Source: Phoenix dactylifera (taxonomy: Eukaryota; Streptophyta; Magnoliopsida; Arecales; Arecaceae). Taken from it: a stretch of DNA of 64,000 nucleotides. Positions 34,040 through 45,187 of the stretch are shown here, one piece after another. Under the pieces are notes generated by a model that saw nothing but the letters and a program-made list of their open reading frames with translations, did no database searches and had not been told where the DNA came from. Made by a program: the position numbers and the translations under genes. Location: positions 2,654,843-2,718,842 of the forward strand of contig NC_052401.1 in NCBI RefSeq assembly GCF_009389715.1. Direction: 5' to 3'. Positions within the stretch are counted from its first letter, which is position 1; every line of letters starts with the position of its first letter.

Positions 34040-34389
34040 TGTTTGGTCACCAAAGTGGTAGCGTGGCGGTAAGGGGGCTTGGACTCCATCCGAGTTGTCT
34101 CGGTTCGAAATGCATGGGTATCGATTAAATAATGGAACCACATGCCCCACGCCCAGATGGCTCTGTGTGGATATGCTTTCCTTCCATCAGTACTGAGATA
34201 GCGCTGGTGGTGACATACTCACATGTGGATGGCCCAGTGGGGTTTCCTACGGATTGGGGAGAGCACGCGGAAACTTGCAATCCGCATCGAACATTTCCTG
34301 GTGGAAGGGGGGTCCAATGGGGGCTGCTACGCGGGTGGGGTTCTGCCCCTCCCCTCCCCTCCTATTTTTTACCAAAAAAAAAGGAAAAA
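34040..34389 (+). mobile_element. tRNA-derived SINE, about 350 bp
   Basis: Has a tRNA-like head with an A-box-like GGTAGCGTGGCGG (34057-34069) and B box GGTTCGAAA (34102-34110), a longer unrelated body, and an A-rich tail (34372-34389). Direct repeats AAGAATGGTAT (34029-34039) and AAGAATGATAT (34390-34400) flank it. The frame that spans it is not a gene. A truncated relative lies at 19678-19800. Confidence 0.8.
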
Positions 34390-34400
34390 AAGAATGATAT

Positions 34401-34979
34401 CGTCTATGATCTGATCACTTCGGATGCCTCACAACCACACGTCTCTATTGAACTCCAGCGCCATAAGACCCAATCCAAAATGGGCAACAAAGCATTCCAC
34501 ATCACAACCCAATCCAAAATGGCCAGGAGATTATGGCAACATAGGCAGCTAGGTGGCGAACTTGGTTGCCGAAGTGCAAGAGGGCGAGGATGGGATCCTG
34601 GCAAAGATGGAGGGCAAGAGAGGGTGGCAAAGAGGTGTCGAGCCGAGGGGAGGTTGCCGGCACTGGTGCAAAGCCATGAGCGAGGAGGTGCTGATGGAGC
34701 TGGGAAGAGAAGTGATGGCCGAGAGCTTGGAGGAGGGACTCGAGGGAGGAGGCGACAGCAGTGGTAGTTCTCCGTCTCATCTGGGATCAATCCTCAAGAG
34801 AAAGGTGGGGTCAATCAGAGAAGATATGATTTCAAATTAGGCCCAGTTTGAAACGGACGCAAAGAGGGTGCATCCCTATTTATACCCAAGAGTGGTCTAC
34901 CGAATTTGATCACTTCCTGCCAAGTCCCTGCAGCGAAGGAAGCCTTCACGGCTTCACGATGCTCTCACTCCTCCTCATC
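34401..34979. other. Spacer, GA-rich block
   Basis: GA-rich, open in several frames on both strands but without recognisable domains. It may be the degraded N-terminal part of the PPR copy that follows; I cannot show this. Confidence 0.4.
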
Positions 34980-35475
34980 CAAAATCTTCGACTAGGCACC
35001 CCATATTGAGGCCATCAGCTACCTACTCCAGGTTGCAGCTACGATGGCAAGCTCAACGTCGGCCAACTGGTCCACGAGTTCATCTCCTCGTCTAAAGAAC
35101 TCATGTTGAATGTCATCCTTACAATGTACGCCTCGTGTCGCTCCCCTTCTGATTCCCACCATGACTTCGAAGGCTTGCAACAAAGAAACCTCTTGCAATG
35201 GAATGCCATGAGCAGCTGCCATGCTTGAAACAAACTCTAGAATGAGGGCTATCGACCATTTCTACGAGTTGATGTCAAACACCGACCTCAAGCTTCCATC
35301 CCCTATGTTTTGAAGTCCTACAGGGGCTTCTGGATGTGAAGATGGGAAAGACTGTTCATGGAATTACCTTAACGGTGGGATTGGATTCTAGCACCTTCAT
35401 AAGCAACTCGCTGATATCAATGTATGGGAAGCATGGCCATGTATGGGGTCCGGGTCTGAGCAGTTGAGGACCCCA
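34980..35475 (+). pseudogene. PPR protein pseudogene (At1g18485-like), plus strand
   Basis: Successive pieces read LHEFISSSKEL, MYASCRSPSDSHHDFEGL, QQRNLLQWNAM, then MGKTVHGITLTVGLDSS and FISNSLISMYGKHGHV. The order and the words MYAxCGSPxDSRxVFxxL, NLxQWNAV, and HGxxxKxGLxxxxFxxNxLISxYGxHG match the N-terminal third of At1g18485-type DYW proteins. In-frame stops and frame changes make it non-coding. Confidence 0.7.
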
Positions 35476-36655
35476 TAGGCAAGTGGATCCCCCAATCATC
35501 TATAAGTGGAAGTGATGGTACAGGTGTTTGCAGAATTCCCAAATGCTTTAATCCAGTGCGCGTTTAAGGAAAAGTTAAAAAACTTCTCATTTGCACCATG
35601 CTTTTGAGATGATATCTTCTCATTTGCACCATGCTTTTGAGAAGATACCTTTCGTTTTTGAAACTTTTATGAAGGGGATTAGAGGAATCAGGTTCCGAGA
35701 AAAGATGAAAGGCATGAGATTTGAGGTCTAGTTATTAAGAAAGGACAGGAACTAAGACGGATAATGTCAGGCTGCCGTTCAGGAGGGCCTTTCATTACCT
35801 TCTTCCATCTGTCGAACACTAAACCGAATCTGACAAAAGCTTCCATCACAGCTATGCTTCCTTTCTTTTTCCCCTTACTTTTTTATAAGTACAAATAAAG
35901 AAGGAATCTCCAGCCAACTCCCTTGTTCTTGTGCCCGTGGAATCAGTAATGGAAGAAGAAAAGAAGGAACCATCATCACTATGGAGAGCATAAAAATCCC
36001 CCCTTTTTTCATTATTATCTCCAATTGTCCAGATTTAGACAAATGTGTCCTCGAGCTTGTCTTGTTGAGAACAAAAAAGACCCATCTTGAAAGTTTTTAC
36101 AGCAGGGAGGTTGTTTGGACGTTACACTTCTCTTTTTTTAAAAATCATATATTCTTATGTCAACCGTCGCTAGTGTTAAAATCACGGTGTAAAATTTTAA
36201 TAATAAGATTAAAGAGTACAGAGTCAGAATTCAAACTCAGAATTGCTGCTCTGATATCATGTTAAAATCGCCACTTATTCCAAAAACTTAAATTTACATA
36301 ATATGATAAATTTATTTATATATTTTATATTTTTTTTATAACTTTATAATTTTTTTTAATTTTTTGATAAAAAATTACCTCATAGTTTCGCCTGCACCAT
36401 TATTCATGAAACTTGAAAGTCACAAACTTACCACCTCTCTCTCTCACTCTCTCTCACTCATTATATATATATATATATATATATTGCCATTGGTATCTCT
36501 CAATGGCTCTCTTTGCTTTATAGTACATTCAACTGCAACTGGAAGCAAAACAAAAGCTACGGAAACAGAGAACAAAAAAGACAAACCAAAAAACTATCCT
36601 ACCCTCCCATCTCTGAACCTATTACCCATGGCTGCCATTCTCTTTTACTTACCTT
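35476..36655. other. Spacer and BPS1 3' flank
   Basis: AT-rich; a near-duplicate phrase CTTCTCATTTGCACCATGCTTTTGA occurs twice in tandem at 35582-35641. A TA microsatellite lies at 36462-36484. No gene seen. The last 100 bases are probably the BPS1-like 3' UTR. Confidence 0.5.
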
Positions 36656-37670
36656 TTACCTCTGACTGCATATGTCCAGGAGCTTCTTTCTCCCTTCCAC
36701 AACCTCATCGAAAAAGTCGTCCAGCTGCCCGGTAATATTCTCAGTTCCAGATCTCAACAGCCCAAACCACAACTTCAAGCTCTCCACCCTCTCCCCGAGC
36801 CCTCCTCCTCCAGCTTCACACCCCCTGCTCCTCTCCAGCTCCTCCAAGCCGGCTCTCACCCTCCGGAACTCGTACATCAGAATTCCCGGCCGGTGGTCCA
36901 TCCTCCCGATCTCCCCCACCACCCTCTGCTGCAATCTCGCCATCGACACCATGAACCCCGACCCGAAGAAAAGCGAACCTTCGATGGCTGCCAGCCCGTT
37001 GGAGCTCGGGTCTTGCCACCAGCAGACCAATCCCCAAAGCAGGAGCATGAGGAGAAAAGAGCCGACGCTCCTCATAGCATAGAGAGCTCCCCTGAATCCA
37101 TCGAATCCATGGAGCTTGGATTCCACTGGGACTTTCTCATCGAGCGGAAGCGAGAGGGACTCGGCCCTCGTCTCCACCAATACTCTGTTCTCCTCTTCCA
37201 GTCTCACAGCTTCTCGCCGGCAGACTGATATCGCCCGCATTACCTGCCATAGAAAAAGATTGACAATGACAAGTATTGCATAAATGATTCACTGCAGTCG
37301 GGAGTAGGACCTGTCTGGTGAGCTGAGGATGGAGGTGGCGGCAGCCATCCTCGAGCGAGAAAATGGTGTCGGCCCCGGTGGAGTAGCAGTAACTCTCCAT
37401 GTTGGAGATTCCCGTCTTGAGGACATGGCAGGCCTCCCAGAGGCGGGAGCTCTCGTCCATGTACTCGTCGAGCCACTTCTCGCCGACAGGCAGGTGGAGC
37501 TTCCGGACCAGGTGGATGAGCTGGGAGTGGAAGGAGCGGAGGAACGACACGGCCTGCTGAAGGAATTGGAGGGACATGAAGCTGTTCGAGGCGAAGCAAC
37601 GGTCGAGGTCGTCGAGGCCGCGGGTCAGGGAGGAGTAGAAGCCATCGACAGACGTGGAGGAGGGCTTCAT
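36656..37670 (-). CDS. BPS1-like protein (DUF793/BYPASS family)
   Basis: Plant-specific family; Arabidopsis BYPASS1 restrains a root-made mobile signal that arrests shoot growth. Exon 1 is 37670-37311 and exon 2 is 37243-36656, with a 67-base phase-0 intron that must be spliced because it is not a multiple of three. The 315-residue product starts [20 protein letters not shown], continues [38 protein letters not shown] and [10 protein letters not shown], and in exon 2 has a hydrophobic segment [17 protein letters not shown] and the C-terminal [19 protein letters not shown], all family hallmarks. An upstream in-frame ATG at 37721 would add 17 hydrophobic residues; I chose 37670 because the family begins MKPSS. 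No damage is visible. The precise biochemical role of the family is unknown. Confidence 0.88.
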
Positions 37671-38289
37671 GGATGCAAGGAGAAAAGATATGAAGATGAG
37701 AGATGGGGAGATGGACGTCAATCGGGTGCAGTTGGTGGAATTTAAGTTGGAGGAAGTTGGGGAGGGGGGCCATGATGGTTGTTTCTTTTGAACGGGAAAG
37801 GATGATCGGGAATCTCCCGTTGGCTTTGTTTAGTAGCAATAAAAGGACAACAGAAGCCAGCCACGGAAAACCTACCTCATTGCGGACGACGAACCACAAA
37901 GATCACGCTCGGCTTGTAATCAGCGCCAATAAATCCATACTATAGTATTCTCTAATCCACATAGGTTATGAACTAAATTTCCTCTGATATCATTTGTAAC
38001 AATGCAGGATCTCATCCAAAATAGCTAGCCAAAAGTATTATTTGGATTCTTTGATTATATATAAATATTCAAGATCTACCCAACGAATAACTAATATGGA
38101 ATTAAACACACACCCGCACGAGTTCTCACACACTCTCTCTAAGAGGATAAAAAAGGAGTGGGAGAATCCTAATCTTGCTTTTGGGCTAGTGTCGAGTTGA
38201 ATATTGTAGCTTCTTTTGTGTTTTACCTTTTTTGATATTAGTTTAGTTCGTAGAACATAAAAAAAAAATGGTGGATCTAAAAATAAAAA

Positions 38290-38600
38290 AGTATCTTATA
38301 TTTTATTAAAATATTTTTTAAAAAGTTTTTTATATTATATAAGAAAGAAAAATGCATATGGAATATAGAAAAGTCAAGTCCCACCGACTGAAAGATTAGA
38401 ATAATTTTTTAAAAAAATATTCTTAAGCTTATGGAATGAGATGAAGACTTCTCTTTTATCAAAAGTATAATAGATATTTTTATGAAAAATAGATGCCCAA
38501 TCCAACATAAGTCATTCTAGAATATACTATTTTTTATAATTAATTAAATATTTAAAAATTATTTGTTTAGATATTATATATCCAAATATCAGTTTTTTAT
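38290..38600. mobile_element. Degraded MITE family 1 relative
   Basis: The right part (near 38440-38535) contains ATCAAAAGTATAATAGATATTT and CCAACATAAGTCATTCTAGAATATAC, which line up with TAAGAGTATAATAGATATTT and CCAAACATAAGCCACTCTGGAATATAC of the copy at 58203-58669. Terminal repeats are lost. Confidence 0.55.
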
Positions 38601-41600
38601 AAAAAAAATATTACAGCGAGCGCTCCCTTGTTGGCTTGCAAGTGGGGCCCTGCCTAGTGGAGGAGTTCCCACACAAACGCATGATAAAATTTAAAAGCGT
38701 GAGAGTCGCTGCTCTCACATATAATTCTCATGGCCTTTTTACTCTTTCAAAATTTCCTATTGATAGAGAAATTGTGAGGAGGTGCTCATATAGAATATGA
38801 ACATGGATTTGCTTTGTATCCGTCCATCCATATGTACGTCTAGTGCGAAAATTCTCCTTGTAGGCTTCACTATCTTTCCTATCCTACTTCCTTCTCCCTT
38901 TTATTTTTATGGCAAAGCTTTGGCATTTCAAGGATGGGGGGAGACTTGCAAAGCTTTGGAGAGCCGGATGCTGGGGGAAGACAGTGGAAGTCTTTTGAGA
39001 TTTCGCTGGAAAACAGAGGACCAACGAGCATCCTCGCAACGCTAGAGCTATTTTTTCTGTTACAACACATAATTTATAATGTAGTGCATTAGTAAGGTAA
39101 CTTAACATTGCCCGGTTATGCAACTTTGGCATTTCCTTCACATGCATGAAAGTAATACGTCTCGGACCGCAAAGGCTTTGAAGATCCTCTTGCGGTAGAT
39201 GGACAACAAATTTGGATGGACCGGAATGAGAGATCTGATCGTGGTGGATCAAACTAGTTGCTTGTTGGAATTTATACTTCAGAATCTACTAAAGGTATGA
39301 GGATTTGTACGAATATATGTTTAGTTCTACATCGACTATGTACTGGACAGATTTTAGGTACTTATAAAAAACAAATAAATCTAAATAATACCTTACAGCT
39401 AGCTTTTTTTTAATGAGGTGCTGAATTGTTACAAATAGTATCAAAACATATGTAGACTAGAGCTCACTATAGTAAGGGCTTGTTTGGGCTACTACAAGCT
39501 GATCGTAGTATTTATGATTGAATTTGATTGAATTTGGATCATGATTCATTGCAATAACTAACATAGTCAGACAATATCAGTATTGCATATGTTAGGCCAT
39601 CGACATGAAATGTGCATCTAATAAGTAGAGCTACGAATATATGAATCATTGCATGGAATCACTCATGACATATTCATCGAGCCTTTCTACAGTAGCAGGA
39701 ATATGGTCGAGTCTAAAATTGCCAACCTCACTTTCTAAGACCTAATATTCTTAAAACCATCCACCCACTAGGCTAAGGCTCGCCAATGCATTGACCGTGT
39801 TTCCTCATATTATTTTCGTTGTCTATGATGTAGATGATGTTGGGACTGACATTCTAATTTGAACAAGATATCAATGCCAGCGTTTCCAATTGGCAAGTCT
39901 CTCTAGCTGTTGTTGGTTTGATCTGTCACGCTTTGTGATAGAGGGGCGGGATGAGCATAGCTTTAGCCACTCTATTGGATCACCATCTCTGAGCACCTCC
40001 TCTATTGCTTCAATGACTTGGAGGAGAATATGACATCATTACCAATCTCCTATGCACTTATTATAGAGTAGGGACCATACCAGACCTTTGTGAACTCTCT
40101 AGATTTGAGAGAGTTTCATTAGAGCAAATTTGGGCAGATTAATAAAGAACTTTTGCATTTGATAGGAGATTTAGTATGTGTTTAATTGCATGTAATTAGA
40201 TAGCTTACAAGAAATCATCAAACTTAGATAGCTTGTAAAGTTAAAGTTGACTTGGTAGAATTGGATTCTTCCGGTTGGGAAAAATTTTCCAAACCCAAAA
40301 TTCAGTCTGGCGACTCTCATTCTATGTTGTTGAAGATGTGGCTCCACAGATTCCTATTTTGCGAGCATAATTATATTCTTAAGTAATTTGACATTTTTTT
40401 TTCCATCTAAAAGGGATTCCCTGAAGAGCCATGCTTGCAATTGTTGAAGCTTGGAGTTAGCATTTATAATTTGGACAAAATGAGACAAAATGAGTATTGC
40501 TCTTGGAACACCATATACTTAAATCTCTCAGCAAATCAGCAATGCTGAATGGTGGCCGCTGTCATAGAAGGAGATTGCAATTCATGTTTGATGGAGAGAT
40601 TAATTTTGTAAATGATTATGTCCTTTGTTGATACAATGAAGAGAGTATTAGGGAAGACGATGTACAAGAGTCGAAGAATCTATTCGAAGCCGATTTCTAT
40701 GGCCTATGATTGTCTCGCAAGTCTAGGTCAAGTTCATGAACCTATATTTTTGTCATGAAGTTCATGCACCTATAGACTCGAGAAGGCGACTTGACAGATA
40801 AAGGTGGAAAAGATGATTGGTAGTTAGTTTTCAATTTGAAGTCAGCTAATGTAGCAAGTAGCAACCTTATAAAATGACAATGAACCTACACAAGGACCTA
40901 GGCATACACTTCTACACTTTCTTGAGCGAATGAAAATGGCTGCAAGAGGTCAAGCTTATATAAGTGCTATAGCAACAACAAGATGAAATCTAAGTTTGGT
41001 TCATCCTCTTAAACCAGGATTTGAGGTATTAGGGGTATTTGGACGAAGCCAATCCATTTCACAGTTTGTTTCACGCAAGCCTCTTTCTACCACACACGAA
41101 AAAAAGAAAAGAAAAAAAATCATCAAATATCCACTTGGAAGTCAAATTGGCAACCCAAGAAAATGCCCAATAGGAGACTGAAAATTCTGAAAAAAAATTT
41201 TCAGAAGATATTTCTTAGAGTTTTAGCTGCAGATTATGCTAAATTTTCAAATGAGCAGTGTTAGCAACACTCCTAAATCATCAAATATGAGAAAATCCCA
41301 TTTCGGACTGACAACCACAAAGCTACTAGCAAGATGAGCAATGGGAAGCATTTGTTAAGCAACTCTTTTTTAGTGAGGTTTCTACATGACCGAATCATTT
41401 CTGTTTTTAACCATCAAATTACAAGTTTGTAGTTAAAGACTTGAAAGGACTTGGTGAGTTAGAGATATATTTAGAGCCATCATTGAATTAAGCTTTTGAG
41501 GTAAAATATTCTCATTGCCTGCAAGGTTGTCTTGGTAATAGCTGGTTAGAGATGCACCGCACCACCCTCTTCGAACTTATTATTAAATCAGCACTCAACT

Positions 41601-42275
41601 GGGAAACATGAGGCTACGAAGGTACGAGGATTCCTAAAATTTTCCTATGATGTTGTTAGTGATGATACATGTGACTTGGCTTGAACTTTTAAGGCTGTCA
41701 TGGATGAGGCATGAGAGCCAACGTGTTGTACCTCATAAAGCTATCTAAAAGACTAAAAGAAAACAAAAAAATGAGGAACTTTAATTAAGGCATGACACGC
41801 AAACAAAGTAGCTTCATGTACTAATTTGTTCCCTATTTGTGTGTATATGTATTAATAAAACCGTTGTTTTGTAGTTTGTTCAAGAAAATCAAAGGAAAAA
41901 TAAGAAATTGTGATGTCAGAAACTTTTAAGTGACATGCAATATTAATTCTAATCCATTTCTCCTATAATTGAATCATGTCATAAGTTTCCTCGCCAGTTG
42001 ATCAGAATGATATTATCCCAAAAACTCATGGGATAGATACATGGTCTCATATATTCACTAATCATCAGATCAGTCAACAGGGTCCAATGCAAGCTGCCAA
42101 AAATAAGACATTGATGGCAAAATGGTTCTTCAACAAGTGATAGGCTCCAGTTAACAGTTCCGTAGGTTTGGTAGCTCAATTGGGCTCATATTGTATTCTG
42201 TTCAAAGTTAAATAGATCAATGCACCAAAATCCCATGCCATCAGTTCTCCACTCTTCGTAGAGTTTTGTTAATCC
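38601..42275. other. Repeat-rich spacer without recognised genes
   Basis: Several kilobases without a coding frame that I can defend. A frame at 38797-39045 shows no domain. A dispersed repeat at 39295-39445 is listed separately. Parts near 39750-40800 look like decayed coding sequence from base composition, but no motif could be read. Confidence 0.4.
39295..39445. repeat. Dispersed repeat, copy 1
   Basis: Shares with 42487-42622 the order: GAGGATT-T/C-G, TGTTTAG-TCCACA, AGAT-TT-GTACTTA, A-rich block, ACTAGC, TTTTTTAATGAGGTGCT, TTGTTA. The two copies are about 70 percent alike by eye. The pattern resembles an LTR-type end of a retroelement fossil, but the class is not established; both copies are old and partial. 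Confidence 0.5.
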
Positions 42276-42486
42276 CTGTTCAAATCAAACAGAATAATTG
42301 GTATTAACTTTGATGGAACTGTTAGCTCAAACAAGGCTGGTGCAGGTTTCCTGATTTGGGATCATGATGGTAAAGTGCTACTTGCATCATCGATTCCGGT
42401 GGACACCTCATTTGTTCCACAAGCTGAGATTATGGTGGACTCTATCGATGGTAAATCTTATTCAGAAGGAGTGATTTATAGTTGAA
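42276..42486 (+). mobile_element. LINE RNase H fragment
   Basis: The frame INFDGTVSSNKAGAGFLIWD and HDGKVLLASSIPVDTSFVPQAEIMV matches the start of the RNase H domain of plant L1 LINEs (xNFDGSxxxNxxAGxGxVIRD, then xxQAE). The later part of the domain is missing; the repeat at 42487-42622 follows directly. Confidence 0.7.
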
Positions 42487-42622
42487 GATGTGAGGATTCG
42501 GATGAATGTTTAGCTCCACAACTTATTCGTCGAAAAGATCTTGAGTACTTACACAAAAAAATTAAAAAAATACTTTCTGACTAGCCATTTTGAATGAGGT
42601 CCTCCGTTGTTATAGAAGATAA
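42487..42622. repeat. Dispersed repeat, copy 2
   Basis: Second copy of the repeat at 39295-39445, same orientation, with GATGTGAGGATTCGG, TGTTTAGCTCCACA, AGATCTTGAGTACTTACA and TTTTGAATGAGGTCCT. It abuts the LINE fragment, so it probably inserted into it. Treated as a fossil of uncertain, possibly LTR, origin. Confidence 0.5.
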
Positions 42623-43060
42623 TTCCATGATATTGTCAATTGGATCAATGGCTAGGGTTCCTCTATTCATCATGCTCTGAGGCAAATCAGGAGGATCTGC
42701 TTAAAAATGGAGTATTTCACATGTTCCCATCTTCTTCGTGACCCAAGACATCTCATATTCCAATAGCTAAATTCTAACAATGCGGAAGGAAAAGCTTTCT
42801 ATCCGTACAATCTTTGTTATTTATCATGTTTTATGAGCACACCCACAACTCCAATTGCTTTTATTGGAATTCTTTGTTGTTCCTCATTTGATTATGAATG
42901 TTTCTTGAATTTCGGATTCTTACCGAATAGTTAGTGTCAAAGAAAATATGAAGACCCATGAATTCTGGCGTTTCCTAGTTACCATATTTTTATCTTTTTG
43001 GCCGCGGGGAGCGGGGGATGTGTCCTTCATTATGATATACTTTGCTTTCGCCTCCACTTG

Positions 43061-43133
43061 GCGCCCGTGGCCTAATGGATAAGGCGTCTGACTTCTAATC
43101 AGGCGATTGTGGGTTCGAGTCCCACCGGGCGTG
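43061..43133 (+). tRNA. trnR-UCU: tRNA-Arg (UCU)
   Basis: A 73-base cloverleaf: acceptor GCGCCCG (43061-43067) pairs with CGGGCGT (43126-43132, one G-U pair), D arm GGCCTAATGGATAAGGC, anticodon arm CTGA-CTTCTAA-TCAG with anticodon TCT, T arm GTGGG-TTCGAGT-CCCAC. No intron. A run of five T follows at 43137-43141 as Pol III terminator. CCA is not encoded, as expected for a nuclear gene. All stems pair, so it looks functional. Confidence 0.95.
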
Positions 43134-43792
43134 AGAATTTTTGCTGCGTAGATTTTTTACATAAATTGGAATTGCTTTATCTAAGTGATCCTCTATAGAT
43201 GAATGCAGTACTGTGCTTATTTTTTCATTTTTTGTTTATTATTTCTACTAAGAAATTATTGGGTTCTTTAACTAATCAAAAATAAAATTCACAAGGTCCT
43301 AGATGTTTCATTATTATTATCAACATTATTCATATGAAAAAATTCTAGATATATTTTTTATATTCTCATGAAATTTTAAAATCCAAGACTTGTAGTAGAA
43401 AATTGCTTTTTGATTACTTAGTATAACACACTAGTTTTCTCCTTTTGATCACTTGAGCTTGTACAACCCTACATGACAGGATAGTTGGGCTGATATAGCC
43501 TGTTTGGTATGGGTTATTGGCTGATGCTTGGACTAGTTGGGCTTTGATTATATTTTTGAGTAGAAGAGTTTTATATTTTCTCTTTTATTTTAATAAATTC
43601 GAATGCTTATTCTAGACCTCCTTTCCAATCAAAAAAAACTCCTACATACATCGAATATAAAGGTTATGGATATAAAAACCTTCATTCATTTCAACTCTCC
43701 CTTCCATTGAAGTGGGCAGAGGATTTCTTTTCTTTTTTTGTTGGAAAAGTTGGTAGATATTACATTGGTAAGTACTAGAAAAAAGTCTCCAC

Positions 43793-43952
43793 GTAGACTG
43801 GGTCGCCTCTTTTGTGGCCCAGCATCCGGGTGGAGTAATTTGGACCAGGGTTACATATATACCTCACTCTCTGTATCATCTTTTTTCTTTTGATTTGGCA
43901 GGTTGTACTCATGTGAAATCTATATGAACGCCGTTTTCAACCAAAAAAAAAA
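43793..43952 (+). mobile_element. Short poly-A retroposon with 14 bp target duplication
   Basis: About 160 bases beginning GTAGACTGGGTCGCC and ending GCCGTTTTCAACC plus an A tail. The duplication AAAAAAGTCTCCAC occurs at 43779-43792 and, after the tail, at 43953-43966. No tRNA-type promoter is evident, so a 3' piece of a LINE is more likely than a SINE. Confidence 0.75.
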
Positions 43953-44284
43953 AAAAAAGTCTCCACCTTCGTTGCAATATAAGGCATTTGAGGATGACAT
44001 TAACCCACCAAGGTCACTGTTTCTCCATTGGGCATTCAATTCGTATCTCTTCCCAACCCACCAACTTTGATCTATCTTGCTAATTTTTTTTTTTTAAACT
44101 CAACATTTTTTTTCTCTACTCTTCTGTTTTATGATATTATTCCCCTTTGCTTCTTTAGGATTTTAGAGGATCCCTGTTCTCTTGGTTTGTCATGAACTTA
44201 AAGTAGTGTGACAGAGAGGAGTCAGAGAAAGGTCTTTCTATTTCTTGTAATGATGATTTGACAAACTTTTTGTGCACCTGCAGT

Positions 44285-44380
44285 ATGTTGAGGAGCAGCA
44301 GTGAGGATTTTGTGGAGCAGCATATCAATAAAGCCGAGAGCTTGGCGATGGCTGTGAGGAAAAAAGAGCAAGGGAGTTAG
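44285..44380 (+). other. Short open frame after a good acceptor, unresolved
   Basis: After an acceptor-like CACCTGCAG, the frame MLRSSSEDFVEQHINKAESL continues to a stop at 44378 (31 codons). The composition looks protein-like and it could be the last exon of a lost gene. I find no partner exons and do not recognise the family. Confidence 0.25.
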
Positions 44381-44999
44381 GTGGGTGCCCGTTCAGTACA
44401 AGATGGCAGAAGAATTTCTGGCTTCTAGCCTGACTCAGTAGGACAAACACTTACTCTTAACTTTTATCCTATATGCTGTATTGCTGCTCCATAAAGAAAG
44501 ATCCGACTTAACCCTACCTGTGCAGTTCTAATGGCATGCGTGACTTACACTGTGCTCCTCTGGCTAAATATGTTAGAAAGTTGTAGCTTTCTTTTCATCT
44601 ACATATAAAAGATTTTACCTCTCAGAAAACATCTCATAACTCTATCAACTTCTTTTTTTAAAATTTTTAAAAAGTATGTTATAAAGTGCTGGTGATAAAG
44701 TTTGCTAATGAGGGTTGGAACAATGACATGGCATGAAGTCATATCCTTGTCTAATTTTGGGTTGGATTTCCTCCTTAGTCCTCAGATGTAATTTGGATAG
44801 ACCAACTAGATTCTCTCATTGATTGCGCTAAAAATCTGTATTGGATAGACCAAAGTACTTAATTCTCTCTGTTACTTCTTCCCTTCTACAGATTTCAGAT
44901 TACTAGTACATGATGTATGCTTCCATCTCAGTCTCAGGTGGAGGTAAAGTATCTGATGTTTTTGTCTTGAGTATCATGGTTTTCAACTGTACTTGAAGT

Positions 45000-45187
45000 A
45001 TCAGCTGCACTTGGTTCTCTTCTTGAATGGTGCAGAGGAAGCTTCAGGAGCAGGGCTTGAATATGTTGGAACTCTATGTAACTCCTTCCCAAATGTCCTA
45101 ATCCCTGCACATACCTGCTTTCTTTTTTGCTTCGTTATATCAATAAATTCTGGTGGCTTTTGCCTCCTTTTCCATCAAAAAAATAAA
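45000..45187 (+). mobile_element. Probable LINE 3' end
   Basis: Ends ATCAATAAATTCTGGTGGC, then TTTTGCCTCCTTTTCCATC followed by an A-rich tail at 45176-45187. This is the usual look of L1 3' ends in plants. No coding remains and no clear target duplication. Sequence from 45190 to 46950 is spacer without recognised genes. Confidence 0.4.

Noticed and set aside
34132-34840. Plus- and minus-strand frames of 90-211 codons
   Set aside because: They run through the SINE at 34040-34389 and a GA-rich block; no recognisable domain.
37240-37899. 219-codon minus-strand frame starting MWFVVRNEVG
   Set aside because: Wrong frame of BPS1 exon 1; His/Pro/Leu-rich shadow of the real coding frame.
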